This document shows positions 33,364-45,566 of a stretch of 64,000 nt of DNA, piece after piece. A program made the position numbers and the translations under genes. The stretch covers positions 37,450,177-37,514,176 of the forward strand of contig CM018051.1 of NCBI GenBank assembly GCA_008638375.1, read 5' to 3'. The notes below the pieces were generated by a model. It did not search any database, was not told where the DNA came from, and saw only the letters and a program-made list of their open reading frames with translations. The DNA comes from Nyssa sinensis (lineage: Eukaryota > Streptophyta > Magnoliopsida > Cornales > Nyssaceae). The stretch's first letter is position 1. Every line of letters starts with the position of its first letter.

Positions 33364-34821
33364 GTGTGTGCACAGCCTTCGCTATTGAGCAGGGTTATTG
33401 AGGTACAGCTACAGGACACCGAGACAGAGCAGATTAGGGCACGAGTTGTTAGCCCTGAGGGATTTGAGGGGTTGACAGTCCATTCTGACCTTGGCTTGAG
33501 ATATATGGGTAAAGTCTTTGTTCTCGAGTCTCTTAGGGCTGATGTCCTTATAAATTTCCACCATTCACGCCTAGCAGTGCACCCAAGGGGCACTAAGATG
33601 TATTATGATCTACGCCGTCAGTATTGGTGGACTGGGATGAAGGCAGACGTAGTACAGTTTGTGTCTAGATGCCTCACATGCCAGCAGGTGAAGGATGAGC
33701 ACCAGAGACCTGGAGGTTTGTTGCAGCCATTGCCAATGGCCGAGTGGAAGTAGGAGCATCTTACCATGGATTTTGTGATGGGTCTTCCAAAGTCACCTAG
33801 AGGTCACGATGCAGTTTGGGTTATCGTGGACAGGTTAACGAAGTCCGCCCATTTCTTGCTGATTAAAGCGACCGATTCATCGGATGTCCTCAGTAGGTTG
33901 TATATCCGAGAGATAGTACGACTACATAGGGTTCTTGTATCCATTATTTCAGATAGAGACCCACGTTTCACAGCACGATTTTGGCAGAGCCTTCAAACAG
34001 CCTTAGGGACTCAACTACAGTTTAGTACTGCTTTTCACCCTCAGACTGATGGTTAGTCAGAGCGTACCATTCAGATCCTAGAGGACATGCTTAGGGCCTA
34101 TGTTATGGACTTCAAAGGTAGCTGGGAGGATCACCTTGCTTTGGTAGAGTTTGCCTACAACAACAGCTATCAGTCCAGTATTGAGATGGCATCATTCGAG
34201 GCGTTGTATGGTAGGCCGTGTCGTTCACCAGTGTGTTGGACCGAGATGGGAGAGACAGCTGTTTTGGGGCCAGACATAGTCCGTGAGACCATGGACAAGA
34301 TACAGGTGATCAGGCAATGTCTGTTGACAGCACAGAGCCGCCAGAAGAGCTATGCAAACTGGAGGCAACGACCTCTGTCATTTGATGTTGGGGGACATAT
34401 GTTCCTCAAGGTAGCCTCACGGCGAGGATTGAGGAGATTTGGACGCAGTGGGAAGCTGTCACCTCGGTTTATTGGCCCATTTGAGATCCTTGGGAAGGTT
34501 GGTGAGGTGGCCTATAAGCTATCCTTACCACCACAGCTATCTGGGGTTCACGATGTCTTCCATGTGTCGATGTTGAGAAAGTACGAGCCTGACCCCTCAC
34601 ATATACTAGATTGGGTAGATCTTCAGTTAGAGGGTGATGCTTCTTATGATCAGAGACCCGTAGAGATATTGGACTCGAGGGACCAAGTTTTGCGAGGCAG
34701 GACCATCCATTTGGTCAAAGTTCATTGGAACCATATGGGGTCGAGGAGGCTACTTAGGAACGTGAGGCTGAGGTTCGTGCTAGGTATCCCGAGTTATTTA
34801 TTCATTGATATATATTTTTAA
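33364..34821 (+). pseudogene. Chromovirus integrase with chromodomain remnant
   Basis: The zinc-binding part is seen as HHSRLAVHPRGTKM with CLTCQQVK. The catalytic core starts [10 protein letters not shown], with the second aspartate in [13 protein letters not shown] and the glutamate in the NNSYQSS-ASFEALYGR surroundings. The C-terminal part has GPFEILGKVGEVAYKLSLP and VHDVFHVSMLRKY. After RPVEILD a chromodomain begins with VKVHWNH. A frameshift at about 34737 moves its end into the next frame, which also holds a TAG. TAG codons at 33751 and 34054 interrupt the core. Chromodomains direct such elements to modified chromatin, and this one is broken. Confidence 0.88.
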
Positions 34822-34842
34822 ATTTTGGGGCAAAATTTCTTT

Positions 34843-34855
34843 AAGGAGGGAAGGA
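34843..34855 (+). other. Polypurine tract of the chromovirus
   Basis: AAGGAGGGAAGGA directly before the 3' LTR. Confidence 0.92.
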
Positions 34856-35127
34856 TGTAATGACCTCAAAATTTCTTTTTTTTTTTTGGGAATAAAATAT
34901 TTGTTTATTTATTTTTTTTGGAAATGTATGTGTATGTGATGTGTGTGAATAGTGTATGGTGTATGTATGCATGTGTATGTATTTATATGTTATATATATA
35001 TAACATATAAATATGGCATGCACACACAATGTGCATGCCAGCAGTGTGTGTGCGTAGGCTGCACTGTGTGTGTGTAGGCTATATTGTGTGTGTGTGTGGC
35101 AAACCGTGTATATGTGTGTGTGAGGTG

Positions 35128-35167
<40 letters not shown>

Positions 35168-37932
35168 AAAACCAGCAATGCAAGCAATGCATTTAATGCA
35201 AAGCTGCATTGCTGCATAGAACAAGAGAGAAAGTCAAAAAAGATAATGGGAAGAGAGAGAAAGGGGAAGGGGGGAGATTGGACTGGGCGGCTAAGAGTTG
35301 ATGTGTATATATGTATGTATACGTTGGGTTTTGGTTTTAGAGAGAAAATAGAAAAGGAAAGGCCAAGGGTAGGGACTGAGAGTGCTTTGGAGAACTGAGG
35401 AGACTCAGAAGTGGGGAACAAAAGTGAAAGTTCAAGAGGAGGAGTGAGAAAATCAAACGAAAGTATGTCCTGTATAGTTTTTGCTTTAAAATTTTAAAGG
35501 CATGAACAGTGTGGTTGAGTTGAGATACTGATAGGACATGAAATAAGGAATTTTTTGCGAAAAGAATCAACAAAAATGGTGACAAGATGAAGCAGTTAGG
35601 GTCAGTTGCAGGTTAGAGAGAGAGAGAGTTGGATTTCCATAATTTTATGTCTTAAAATAGAAACAAATTATGGGGATTTAATCCCCTTGAGTGCAGGAGG
35701 TCATTGGAAAAAGAAAGAGCTGAAAACAATTAAGAAATAGGCGCGAAATAGAGAAAACACAATCGGCCGGAGCTATGGTTTCTCCCCTAATCGTGAACAT
35801 CTGGTGATCTAAATCCAAAACTAAGCTTGGATATGAGATCCTTGGAAAAAATAAAAGAAAACTACATTTTTAAACCTTGAAAAATCGATCGAAAAATAGT
35901 CGCCGGCGTTGGAGAAGGCGCCGGAACCTCGCCGGAACCCTACCGGAAAATCGGGGAAGAAAGGGTACTGTTTAGGGCTTGGGTCGGGTCGGGTTTATGT
36001 CAATTCGGGTTGGGTTAAGACCGACCCACCCCACGTGTCAGCCGTATGTTTTAAATTTAAAATGGCATTGGGGGTGTTTGGCTACAAACTTAATAAATTA
36101 TAAATTGAAATTGAAATTGCGACGGGGATATCTTATCCCTGTTTTAGGAACTAGCCACTGTTTGGCTATTCTGATTTGGAATAGTTAAATCAGAAATTCT
36201 GATTTAACCTCACAACTTTTGGAAATTAAAAAGTGACCCCCAGGACTTTTGATTGCTATAATTAGACCCCTGAATAAAATATTAATTTAATTAATTAATT
36301 AATTTAATTATTTTAAATATCACAAAATGGTCCGGAGTCCAAATGGGACAAGTCATTAGTGCATTTTGACTATCTCGACCATTCTGAGACCAATGGTGGG
36401 GTCCATTTTATGAGATGGGGTTCCAAAACATAAAAGACCCGTAATAACATTAAAAATTATCACAATGCCCCTGAGTTAAAATGAGGTCAAACGAACTCTG
36501 ATTTAAGTAAACAAATAGTGGAATTTTATAATCTCAATCATTCCGGGCCCAACCGTGGAGTCCAATTTGCAAAAAGAGGTCTCGGGATGTAAGAACCCGT
36601 AAAAGTGCAAAATGATCGTTTTGCCCTTTTTAGTACAGAGGTCCAAATTGAGTTCTGCGAAAGCCTAAACTGACTTTCTTCGGCGTTCCAGACTCAATGG
36701 TAGAGTTTATTTTAGCAAAATAGAGACTCATAAAATAAAGACATAAAATTTGATGAATAGCATACTTCAAGTAGCAAATGAACTGAGTTATATCTCATGA
36801 TTTGAGGAACATCGAAAGGCAAAGAGAAGGTGGTCTGAACTTCTGCATTCTTACTGTTAGTTCCACTACACTATGAGTGCGACTTATTGGGTTGAGACAA
36901 ACCCATCAGGTATGATATTTTGCTAAGTAAGAAATAGGATTAAGTTTAGGAGTAATTGCCATGTTGAGTTGATGATTCACATATTTGTTTGATTGTTTAT
37001 GTACTTATGTGTTTCTTGTTATCTTTTTGAAAGTTTGGTTAAGTAAAAAATGTGGATCATGACTGCATGTATATTCTATGCGCTAGTGCAATGTGTGAAT
37101 TATATTCTTCGAAAATTGTTGAGATTATGAAATATGTAACTTAAAGCATGTGTTTAAATGGACTATGTATGGCATATACCCTTGATGAAGGGACTTTGTG
37201 ATCGGAATGTTATTGTGTAACACATTTTCTAAAGCATGCTTCATGTGTGGATAAGGTGCTTTATTAAGATTACATCATGGCATGGTGGAATCAGAGCATA
37301 TTGGCATAGTGTGATTCCTTGAAAGAATGGTGTGGGTTGAGCACATGGTGCTGTGCATTATGAGGGTATAGATCTTGTGGTGAAAAACCCAAAAATCGGC
37401 CATTGGTACTCATGCCAACAGGGATGGACCGTAAAGTGAGATATACAGGTGGTACTCATGCCAGCGGGGAAGGACCGTAAAATGAGATATGGGTGTGGCA
37501 TGGAGTTTGCATGGGTGTGTCACGCATATTGTTCATATACTACATTGATGATACTGAATGACATGTAGAGATAAATGTACACTTGCACATGCCACGCCTT
37601 AATTTTGTTTCTTGCATTAGCATTATATTATACCAGCAGTTGAGCTGACCCATTCGTGGGATAACATATTACAGATGACGCCCCTGCTACATGAGACTCG
37701 ATGATGTCTTAATGGAGGAAAGAACTTGGAACTATATTTGGCATAAGCCCTAGACTATTTCGTGTTTATTTGTATGTTATGAGATAACGGGCAAGGCCTT
37801 ATGGATTGTATCAGAACAGGAATTGGGTTAGTGTTTGGAATGCATGTGATTGTCCTTTATTTCTTTATTATTTTATTTTCTTTTAGTTTCATTACACTCA
37901 CCCCCGGGTTCGTGAAAATTCGGAGCGTTACA
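34856..37932 (+). repeat. 3' LTR of the chromovirus
   Basis: Starts TGTAATGACCTC and ends GAGCGTTACA. Same internal landmarks as the 5' LTR. A piece of about 25 bases present near 29460 in the 5' LTR is missing near 37740. Most single-base differences are transitions. Confidence 0.93.
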
Positions 37933-39309
37933 CCACATATAGCATATCTTCTTTACATTGGACAAATGTATCAAAGATGTATCCTTGTTGCATATAGGAC
38001 ATGCCAGATACCCCTTCGTGCTCCACCTAGACAAGTTGGCATACGTGGGAAAGTCATTTATTGTCCACAACAATGCCGTATGTAATCAGAATGTCTCATT
38101 CCTAGATACATCATACGCCTCCACTCCAACCTCCTACAATTCTTTAACTCTTCCACTAACCGTCGCAAATAAACATCAATTTCATTTCTTGAAAACTTCG
38201 GCCTAAGAATAAGCAACGACATTAAGATAAATGGTTTTTTCATACATCTCCACTATGGCAAGTTATAGGGCACAAGAAACACTGGCCATATGCTGTAGGC
38301 ATCACTCATGTCACCGAATGGATTGAAACCATCACTAGCCAACCTAAGCCGTACATTTCATGGCTCATTGCAAACCAATTGTGATTTTGATCAAATTCAC
38401 CCTAAGCTTGAGAATTTGTCAGATGCCTATATACATTTGCCTTACCAACATACTTCTCGCTATGCCACCGCATCTCTTCAACTGTCTTTCGAGACATGTA
38501 CAACCTCTTTAGCCTCGATTTTAATAAAAAATATCTCAACACCTTGTACAAAATTTTCTTACTCATTCCTTCATTCACCTTATACCTGGGTTCATGGCAT
38601 ACCGTACACTCAACACACCATTCAACCTCCTTCCAAAATAACATGCAATCATTTTTGCAAGCACGGATAGAGATATATCCAAGGCCGAAGTCCCTCAACT
38701 GTCTTTTCACCTTATAAAGAAATTTCTGAAGGGTCTCATCTACAAGTAGTGTTGATTTAAATAATTCAACAGTTATATTAAAAGACTTGTTTATCTATCA
38801 GTTGATGGTCTTAATATGAAGGAGCTTGAGAAGAAAATCAATTGAAGAATACTTCTCACAACTTGGATATAACGTCTATCTTGTTTCCCTCAACAAGGGA
38901 TCCAAAAAATTTTCTAATTCTTCAACATCACTCTTTGGACCTATATCGCGACTTGTAGTCGCACTTCCTGCTTGTCCACCAACATTTCTTGCAGTCCATT
39001 GTAACCAAATCTAACATTTTCACCAAAGTCATCGTCATCATCTTTATCTTCATACTCACTTACCACTCGTACTTTATGTTGTTCCCCTTTAAATTCCCAA
39101 CACCTATACATCTTATCCATGCCATACTCGAGTAGATGCACTTTAGCCTCATATATGTGCATATAATCCCTATTATTTCACCCTCTACACAGACGTCTTA
39201 TCATATTGCTCCCATCCGTAGATGCGTGAGCAACCTCAATAAAATGTTTTCTCCCTTTCACGCACCCGGCCAAATGCCAGCCCTTTAAATCCATCCAACT
39301 CTTGTCCAT
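37933..39309 (-). pseudogene. TNP2-type transposase of CACTA 1, 5' part
   Basis: From ATG at 39309 the minus strand reads MDKSWMDLKGWHLAG, the start of the transposase-associated domain, with one TGA in the following CRG-NNRDY stretch. Then come an acidic patch (YEDKDDDDDFGE, 39060) and, after a gap, the tnp2 block at 38710-38402 with DFGLGYISIRACKNDCMLFW, CTVCHEPRYK and KVLRYFLLKSRLKRLYMSR. Last is LLWTINDFPTYANLS-type sequence at 38073-37933 with LACPICNKDT, which is cut by the chromovirus and continues at 26563. Several frameshifts are present. Length with the 3' part fits the family (over 1000 codons). Confidence 0.85.
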
Positions 39310-40498
39310 TTTTGTCTTCCCAGCACAAGTCAAACACGTTGCTCATTATATTTATGAAACATGAATCCTAACTTCTCTCTAAAGGGTAAGGTGCTCCTAT
39401 CCCATTTAGGAATGGACAATCTACATTACAATCAGCAGTTGGCAACTCAAATACTCGATTCCACTCTGAGAAAACTTTGGCAGCATCTCCCTACAGTTCT
39501 CCAAGTACACAAGATAGACGTTACTACGCCTAAATATGTACCAAGAGAACAACAGGAGTCCGTGCCAAGAATTTTATCCATTGGAATCAAGAATTCGCTA
39601 CTGCCTACAATGTAGATTTATGCATTCCTAAACTGTTATACTCTGGACAATTTAAGAATCAATTTTCATACACATGAGCCTAACCACTCTTAATTAAGCG
39701 ACGAGATTCACGAGTGCTGAAAATGACTCATGAATAGGGCTAAGGTTATATGAATTCAATTATACTCATTTCTTTATGTTTTGACTTAAACTTATTTCTT
39801 GCAAAAATAAACTTAAAGTTCTATTTTAAATTGTTTTCCATATCAAGGCAACAAGTAAAATAAAATTCCTAATTCTAATTTTCAATAGTTTTTTCTGCAA
39901 ACTTCAAAACTATATAAGCTTTAAAGACTCCTAGACTAGTTATGAAATAGGGAGCGTTTCAATCACTAGTCTTGATAGTTATGAAGTGAGGAGGGTTTTA
40001 ATCACTAGTCTTGACCAATCATGTAGTAAAATTGTATTTCGTTTTCGCAATGGCACCATCTATTTTGTTCTATTCATAAAATAAATAAAAATGACGCTAC
40101 TACCATATTAGAAAAAGGGATAAATTAAGAGAAAAAGTAAAAAAAAATATAAAAAAAAAACAAAAAAAAGATAGTGATGGATCTGCAATCATCACTATAA
40201 TTTGGTATTTGACCTACAAATAAAATCTCCCTAGTTTGCCTTGCCTACCATGTGATGGTCTTGTACTTGGATTGACATTTTTCTACCACTTAAGGCTACA
40301 TTTTGTAGAATCACTATATATACAAATTCTATATATCATTGTCAATGGCTGGCTCTTACTATGGTTGCTATTGGTATCTACCTTATTCTTATGAGATTTG
40401 TTACTACTATACGTAATTTCACACTTGATGTCGACATTCTTATAATCATTACAAGTAACTCTAACTTTAACTTTTAGTTCAACTAACCTATCACACAT

Positions 40499-40529
<31 letters not shown>

Positions 40530-41962
40530 TGCAATGTTGACAGAGGAAGTGAAGAAGATTAGGGCTAGCATGCACACATAGAAAAGTAGTTAAGTATGAT
40601 CCTAAATGTAGAACTACATAAGATTGGCCAAACTCTAAAAAGTCTTATGTTGAAATCCATAAATCTTGGCTATTAATAGGATACTGAAATTGGGACAAAA
40701 GTAAGAAAAATTCTTTAATGGGTCCAATATATTACTGTTTTAATATGTTCTTTCAATAAGATTATATCATTTGTGCTATGACCCATTTTTTTAATAAATG
40801 ATAATAAATATAATAGAGTATAATTACAAGGACACACTGTGTAAACTCATGAAAACTTCATTCAAAAGTAGTGTTCCTTTTAACATGGCATATTTTGTTT
40901 CAAAAAGCTCAAAGGAGGGGGGATTGTTTGTTATAAAACTCAAAAGCTTCAAACATAAGTTACGATAAGTTTTGTCATGAACCCGATTTATTTAACGTGC
41001 CTATCACATTTTACCATATAAATCAAATATTCTTTTATATCTCTTAAAAGTCAAGTATCTTGTTTATATGGCAAGATATGATTGATCCGATTCAATAAAT
41101 AAATTTCATGTATGGGAATATCTCTTCAAAAGCTATAAGCAACTCTTAATTAAAAAGGGCATGTATTGGTAAGAAAGGTTGTAATTTTTGAAATGACATA
41201 AATTGTGATACTTTTGCACAACTAATGATTTAATTTTGCAGCCAACTTCATATTAGTGTCTTATTACAAGCGAAAAACTCAAGTAGTAAGGTAGCATTCA
41301 AACAAATCAATTTTAAATAGGTGACAAATAATATCATGATGATACTCTAATTCAAAATAAATGTTACATGTCAAAATTTAATATTTTGTATTATCAATAA
41401 AAAAAATTATGTTATGTTATTTATTTTTTTTATACGAACAAGCTAACTCAATCCAACCCTTTCAAATGATTAACCTTCTCTCCCTAATTTTCTCTAAAAC
41501 TCAAACCTTTTTTTTTTTCATTTTCTTTATGAAAAAATTGTTATTTACCATGAGAGGGATGGAGGAATTGCAACAATTTAGTAACATAATAATAATAATA
41601 ATTAAGTGTCTATATGAAATCAAAGAACCAAAACATAAATGCTGAATCAAAAAGTATGAACCAAACTAGACTTGGATCCAATTTTATTTTTTTTAAAAGT
41701 GATCTATTGAGCCATGTTGCAAAATCATGTGTTATCTAAAAATGAAACACAACATAGAGAAATGGAGGGAGAACTGATTGTGCATCAAAAAATAGAGAGA
41801 GTTGGCGTCAAGAGAGGGGAACGTCGGCAATGTTGGCTGCGCAGATTGGCAGTGCAAGTGGGTTAGTGTCGGTCGGTCGTCGCAGTGAGGGAGGGTCAGA
41901 GGTGAGAGAGCATGAGAGATGTGAAATGAGGAGGGTTTCCATCACTATTGGAATTTGGGAAG
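39310..41962 (-). other. CACTA 1 leader region, non-coding
   Basis: About 2.6 kb between the transposase start and the right subterminal repeats. A phrase near 39600-39650 (CATTCCTAAACTGTTATACT) resembles sequence I know from leaders of other plant CACTA elements. The rest is AT-rich with a TA run at 40501-40530 and A runs near 40140. No convincing frame. The plus-strand frame at 39361-39615 has no recognisable domain. Confidence 0.5.
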
Positions 41963-42276
41963 TTAAGAACACTATTAGCGGTGCATTGCCAATATTGTAC
42001 CGAGTTCTAAAATGACGCCGTTTAAATAATCCGAACTCTTAACAACACACACTAGCGCGTCGTCAAAAGTATATATTATTAGTGACGCACATGTGCACTG
42101 CTAATAGCTCAAATGTGCACCGCGAAAATGTTGCCACCATTAATTCTGCGTAGAAAACATATTTTTTACCACTATTAAAGACATGTATGGTGTGTGTCGC
42201 CAATAGGTACTATTACTGACACTTTGGCGTGCGCTGCTAATAGTGTTCGCCACAAAAAGTCTTATTTCTTGTAGTC
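41963..42276. repeat. CACTA 1 right subterminal repeat region
   Basis: TATTAGCG-type motifs and their inverses recur to the right end, matching the class of motif at the left end. The terminal base is C where the inverted repeat predicts G. Confidence 0.75.
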
Positions 42277-43441
42277 AAAATGGAACAAATCTAATACCAC
42301 AGCCTACAACAACACATTGAAGTAGACTTGAATATATTATCAAAGGAAAATAATCCAATCAATCCAACATATTCTCAACAAACCAAATAAAACAGTGAAC
42401 TCGCATAAAGAAAGCCTTCACATAATATCTGCTCAGCTGAATCTAATTAATAGACTAGTAATAACAAGATCATAGTAGTCCCAAATCAAATCTCCTCCTA
42501 CAAATCATCTATTGAAAATATATCAGACCAAATAACACCTCTAAGAAGAAAATACAGTATAAAATCACCTTCAAAATTCAAAAGAATACCATAAACCTGA
42601 TCAAGGAAAATCCCAAAAACCAATTGGATGTTACAAGATACAATAAATAACACAATCATACTACCAAAGAGGACCAACTATCCAGAACTGAAAATAATAG
42701 AATCCTATGGAACCAAATAAGCATAGCACAATAAGCCAAATACCAATAATAAGCTAGTTTCAAATTGTCAAAATGAAACAAAAATAAAGACGCAACAAAA
42801 CAAAAGAGAGATGAGGAAAAAAGAAAGAACAACGAAAAGAAAATAACAAAGAAGCACAAGTACAAACAGAGACAAAACCAAGGATAAAGAAAGGAGCAAA
42901 CAACAAACCAAAAATAAAGGGGACCAAAAAAGAAGAATCAGACAAAAACCAAGAGAAGGAGGATAAAAAAAGGAAAGGAAGGAACCAATCAGAAATAACA
43001 AAGGAAACTACTACTAGATAGGAGAAGGAAAAAAGATGAGCAAGAAAGAAGAAGAAAAAGAAACCTGAATGGTAGAATACCATTCGACTTAGTTGAATTG
43101 ATGAAGCACACCCCTCTGAGATATCACAAAACACCAACCCCTCCAGATAATAATCTACAACCATAACAAACTAGACTCCCACCCCTCTAAATTAGCATAA
43201 TCCTATCAAACCTAAACAATAGGACCCCCAAAGGCATCAAAGCATAGAATAGGAAAAATAAAACAGCTACTAAAAAATTTAACCCTCTTATACTCCTTTG
43301 GTTCCTTACTATTTCTTCCATAGAGTAATCTTTAAATTGTTGTGTTTGTTTTGCCCATAAAGAAACTTTGAACTTTATTAATTCAATCTCCTCGCCCCAA
43401 ACAATAACCTTGTTTTCAAAAATACACTAGTTTCTTATCTT
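42277..43441 (-). mobile_element. LINE 3' untranslated region
   Basis: Lies between the CACTA insertion and the end of the LINE ORF2. On the minus strand it is T-rich and CTTTTC-rich (42760-43060), which produces phenylalanine-rich chance frames that I do not count as genes. Confidence 0.6.
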
Positions 43442-45178
43442 CTACAAAGACCAACATATAACTAAAGGAAGCATATTCCATGTAACTAGATTAGAACTTT
43501 TAAAAACCCACCCAAGCGAACAATCAACAACCCCTGGGATTGAATTAGGTTGTACCCAAAGAACTCCCCACCAATTAAGGTATGTTGACCAAACCAACCA
43601 AGCTTTCGGACAAAGTAGAAGAAGATGATTTGAATTTTCTAATACTAAGCCACTGAATTTACATAAATTCCACTCGCTTTCACTAATAATACCCATTTTA
43701 ACTAATTTTTCAACTGATTTAATTCTCTCCCACCGTGCTAACCAAATAAAGAATTGAACCTTGGAAGGTGCCAGATTTTGCCGAATAAAATTACCAATCT
43801 TGCTATTAAAACCACTCGCAGCCCCAGCAAACGCGCAAGACTCATATAATTTTTTAACAATAAAATGATTAGCTTCATTACCTTGCTATACCAACCTTCC
43901 CTCTACAGTTGATAATCCCTGCCCCAAAAAATGCTTACAGATTTTCCTTTTCCTCTTTTTCCCAACTAAATAATGTTGTTCTAAATTTGATGTCCTAGTA
44001 GAAATATTGATTCACCAACCACCAACAATCAACTACGCATAACTTTTTATTGGCAATAATAGAAAAAAAGTCTTGGAAATAACTTTGCCAATGGTTCATT
44101 ATTCTTCCAAGGATCCATCCAAAATGAAGCCTTTCTTCCATCTCCCATTGCAATCCAAATATTCACAAAAAAATTATTGGATATTAATGGGTTCTTATCC
44201 TTGATTTTTAAAATGTCCCTCCAAACAGGTGATGCTCGATTGATAACATCATAGTCTGACAACCAACTCTCCTTAACATATCTATAATTTTTTTGAGATA
44301 ACCCTTTTCCAAAGTGATCTATTCTCCATGGCATATCTCCACCACCATTTGATTAACAAGGTGTCATTCATCCATTTCACCCTTCTTATTCCCAAACCAC
44401 CTCTCTGTTTACTATATGTGACACTATCCCAATTAACTGAATGAATTCTTTTCCTTTTGTCTTCATCACCCCATAAAATCTCCTTTGGATCTTTTCAATT
44501 TCAGTAATCACCTTCATGGGCATCTTGAAGAGTGATAAATGAAATACAAGAAGAGCATTAAGCATAGATTTGATCAACACTAATTTGTCAGTAAAAGATA
44601 GAAGCCTCTTATTCCAATGAAACAATCTCTTCCTCACCTTCTCGACAACATGTAACCAGGTTTTCCACGATTTAGGTCTTGCACCTAGAGGCAAACCTAG
44701 ATATCTTAAGGGTAACGAATGACTCTTACATTTTAGCAAACTAGAAAATCCCTTCAGATTTTCCTCATTAACCCCAATACCACAAACCAAACTTTTATGA
44801 AAATTCACTTTCAACCTAGACATTAATTCAAAACACCTTAGTAACCTCTTAATATTAATCTCTTCACCCTCATCCGTTTTGCAAAAGATTAATGTATTGT
44901 CAGCGAATTAGAGATGTGAGGTATAAAAACCATTCTAACCAATATGGCTACCCCTTAATCACATCCTTATCCTTAGCTATTTTAAATAACGGGTTCAAAC
45001 CTTCGGCTACAAAAATGAATAACAAAGGGGATAAAGGATCTCCTTGACGGATGCCTTTATTCATCATAAAATCATCTGTTGAGGAGCCATTTACCAAAAT
45101 AGATATATGTGTAGTTGAGATGCATTCCTTAACCCAATTGATCCACTTACTATCAAAACCACATATCTCCATGATATT
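43442..45178 (-). pseudogene. L1-type LINE ORF2: RT C-terminal half and zinc-finger region
   Basis: Continues the RT from 52603 after the copia insertion. Blocks in order on the minus strand: FNIMEICGFDSKWINWVKE, HISILVNGSSTDDF, GIRQGDPLSPLLFIFVAEGL (45070-44990). Then the catalytic box, which reads F-A-D-N with a TAA two codons before it (about 44899-44913) instead of F-A-D-D. Then SRLKVNFHKS, LRYLGLPLGARPKSW, and a long thumb region. Last, a zf-RVT-type end with a HLLLLCPKAWLVWS motif at 43630-43580. The loss of the second catalytic aspartate alone would end activity. Several frameshifts are also present. Confidence 0.85.
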
Positions 45179-45566
45179 TGTAAACATTCAATGTACATAG
45201 AATGTATACAGGTTAAGTCATACCTGACTGTGAAAGATACTCGCAAATTGTATATTACTTGTTGTTATGAGCCAAATCTTGAATTCTAGCTTTCGTGTCT
45301 GTCCCTAAGTTTTGAGAAGTTACGCAGGGTTGGCTACTAGAGTTACCCCTTCAATCTTCACATTCCAAACCCACCAGAGAGGAAATACTAGAGAGAGAAA
45401 GTGTACTATATCTCACAACCACATTACGCAGACCACATATCTACGTATTTATTTTAGATATATATAAAATTTTGTTAGGATTCAAAATGTTGATCTCTAT
45501 CAACACATGATAGAGACGTATTTGATTAGGATAGGAACTTATCCTATCAGCTACTTAAATAGGTCA
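45179..45566 (-). repeat. Copia 3' LTR, truncated
   Basis: Matches 52140 onward up to CTTAAAT-GGTCA, where the partner continues but this copy passes into TGTAAAGATC of the inserted sequence. Clearly more diverged from its partner than the LTR pairs of the Athila-like and chromovirus elements. Confidence 0.88.

Larger units (their letters stand above)
26564..37932 (+). mobile_element. Tekay/Del-type chromovirus (Ty3/gypsy), full length
   Basis: LTRs of 3112 and 3077 bp, both starting TGTAATGACC, enclose 5.2 kb. CCACA flanks both sides (26559-26563, 37933-37937), a perfect 5-bp target duplication. A methionyl-tRNA primer site and a polypurine tract are in place. Gene order is gag, protease, RT, RNase H, integrase and a C-terminal chromodomain remnant, which places it with the chromoviruses, most likely the Tekay (Del) clade. 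It inserted into the coding part of the CACTA transposase. Many stops and frameshifts make it inactive. By eye the LTRs differ at roughly 5% of positions in a 360-base stretch. Confidence 0.93.
21542..42276 (-). mobile_element. CACTA (En/Spm) transposon carrying a nested chromovirus
   Basis: The left end reads CACTACAAGAAATAGGACTA. The right end, on the other strand, reads GACTACAAGAAATAAGACT, so the two ends form the inverted repeat apart from one change at the last base. AAA lies on both outer sides (21539-21541, 42277-42279), the 3-bp duplication typical of CACTA. Without the 11.4-kb chromovirus the element is about 9.4 kb. On the minus strand the order is: right end, leader, TNP2-type transposase, TnpA-like (Transposase_24) gene, tandem repeats, left end. 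Both genes carry stops, and the terminal base change would also impair end recognition. Confidence 0.92.

Noticed and set aside
42656..43164. Phe/Ser/Leu-rich minus-strand frames of up to 134 codons that look like membrane proteins
   Set aside because: They come from a T-rich LINE 3' region, overlap in different frames and have no start context or homology that I can see.
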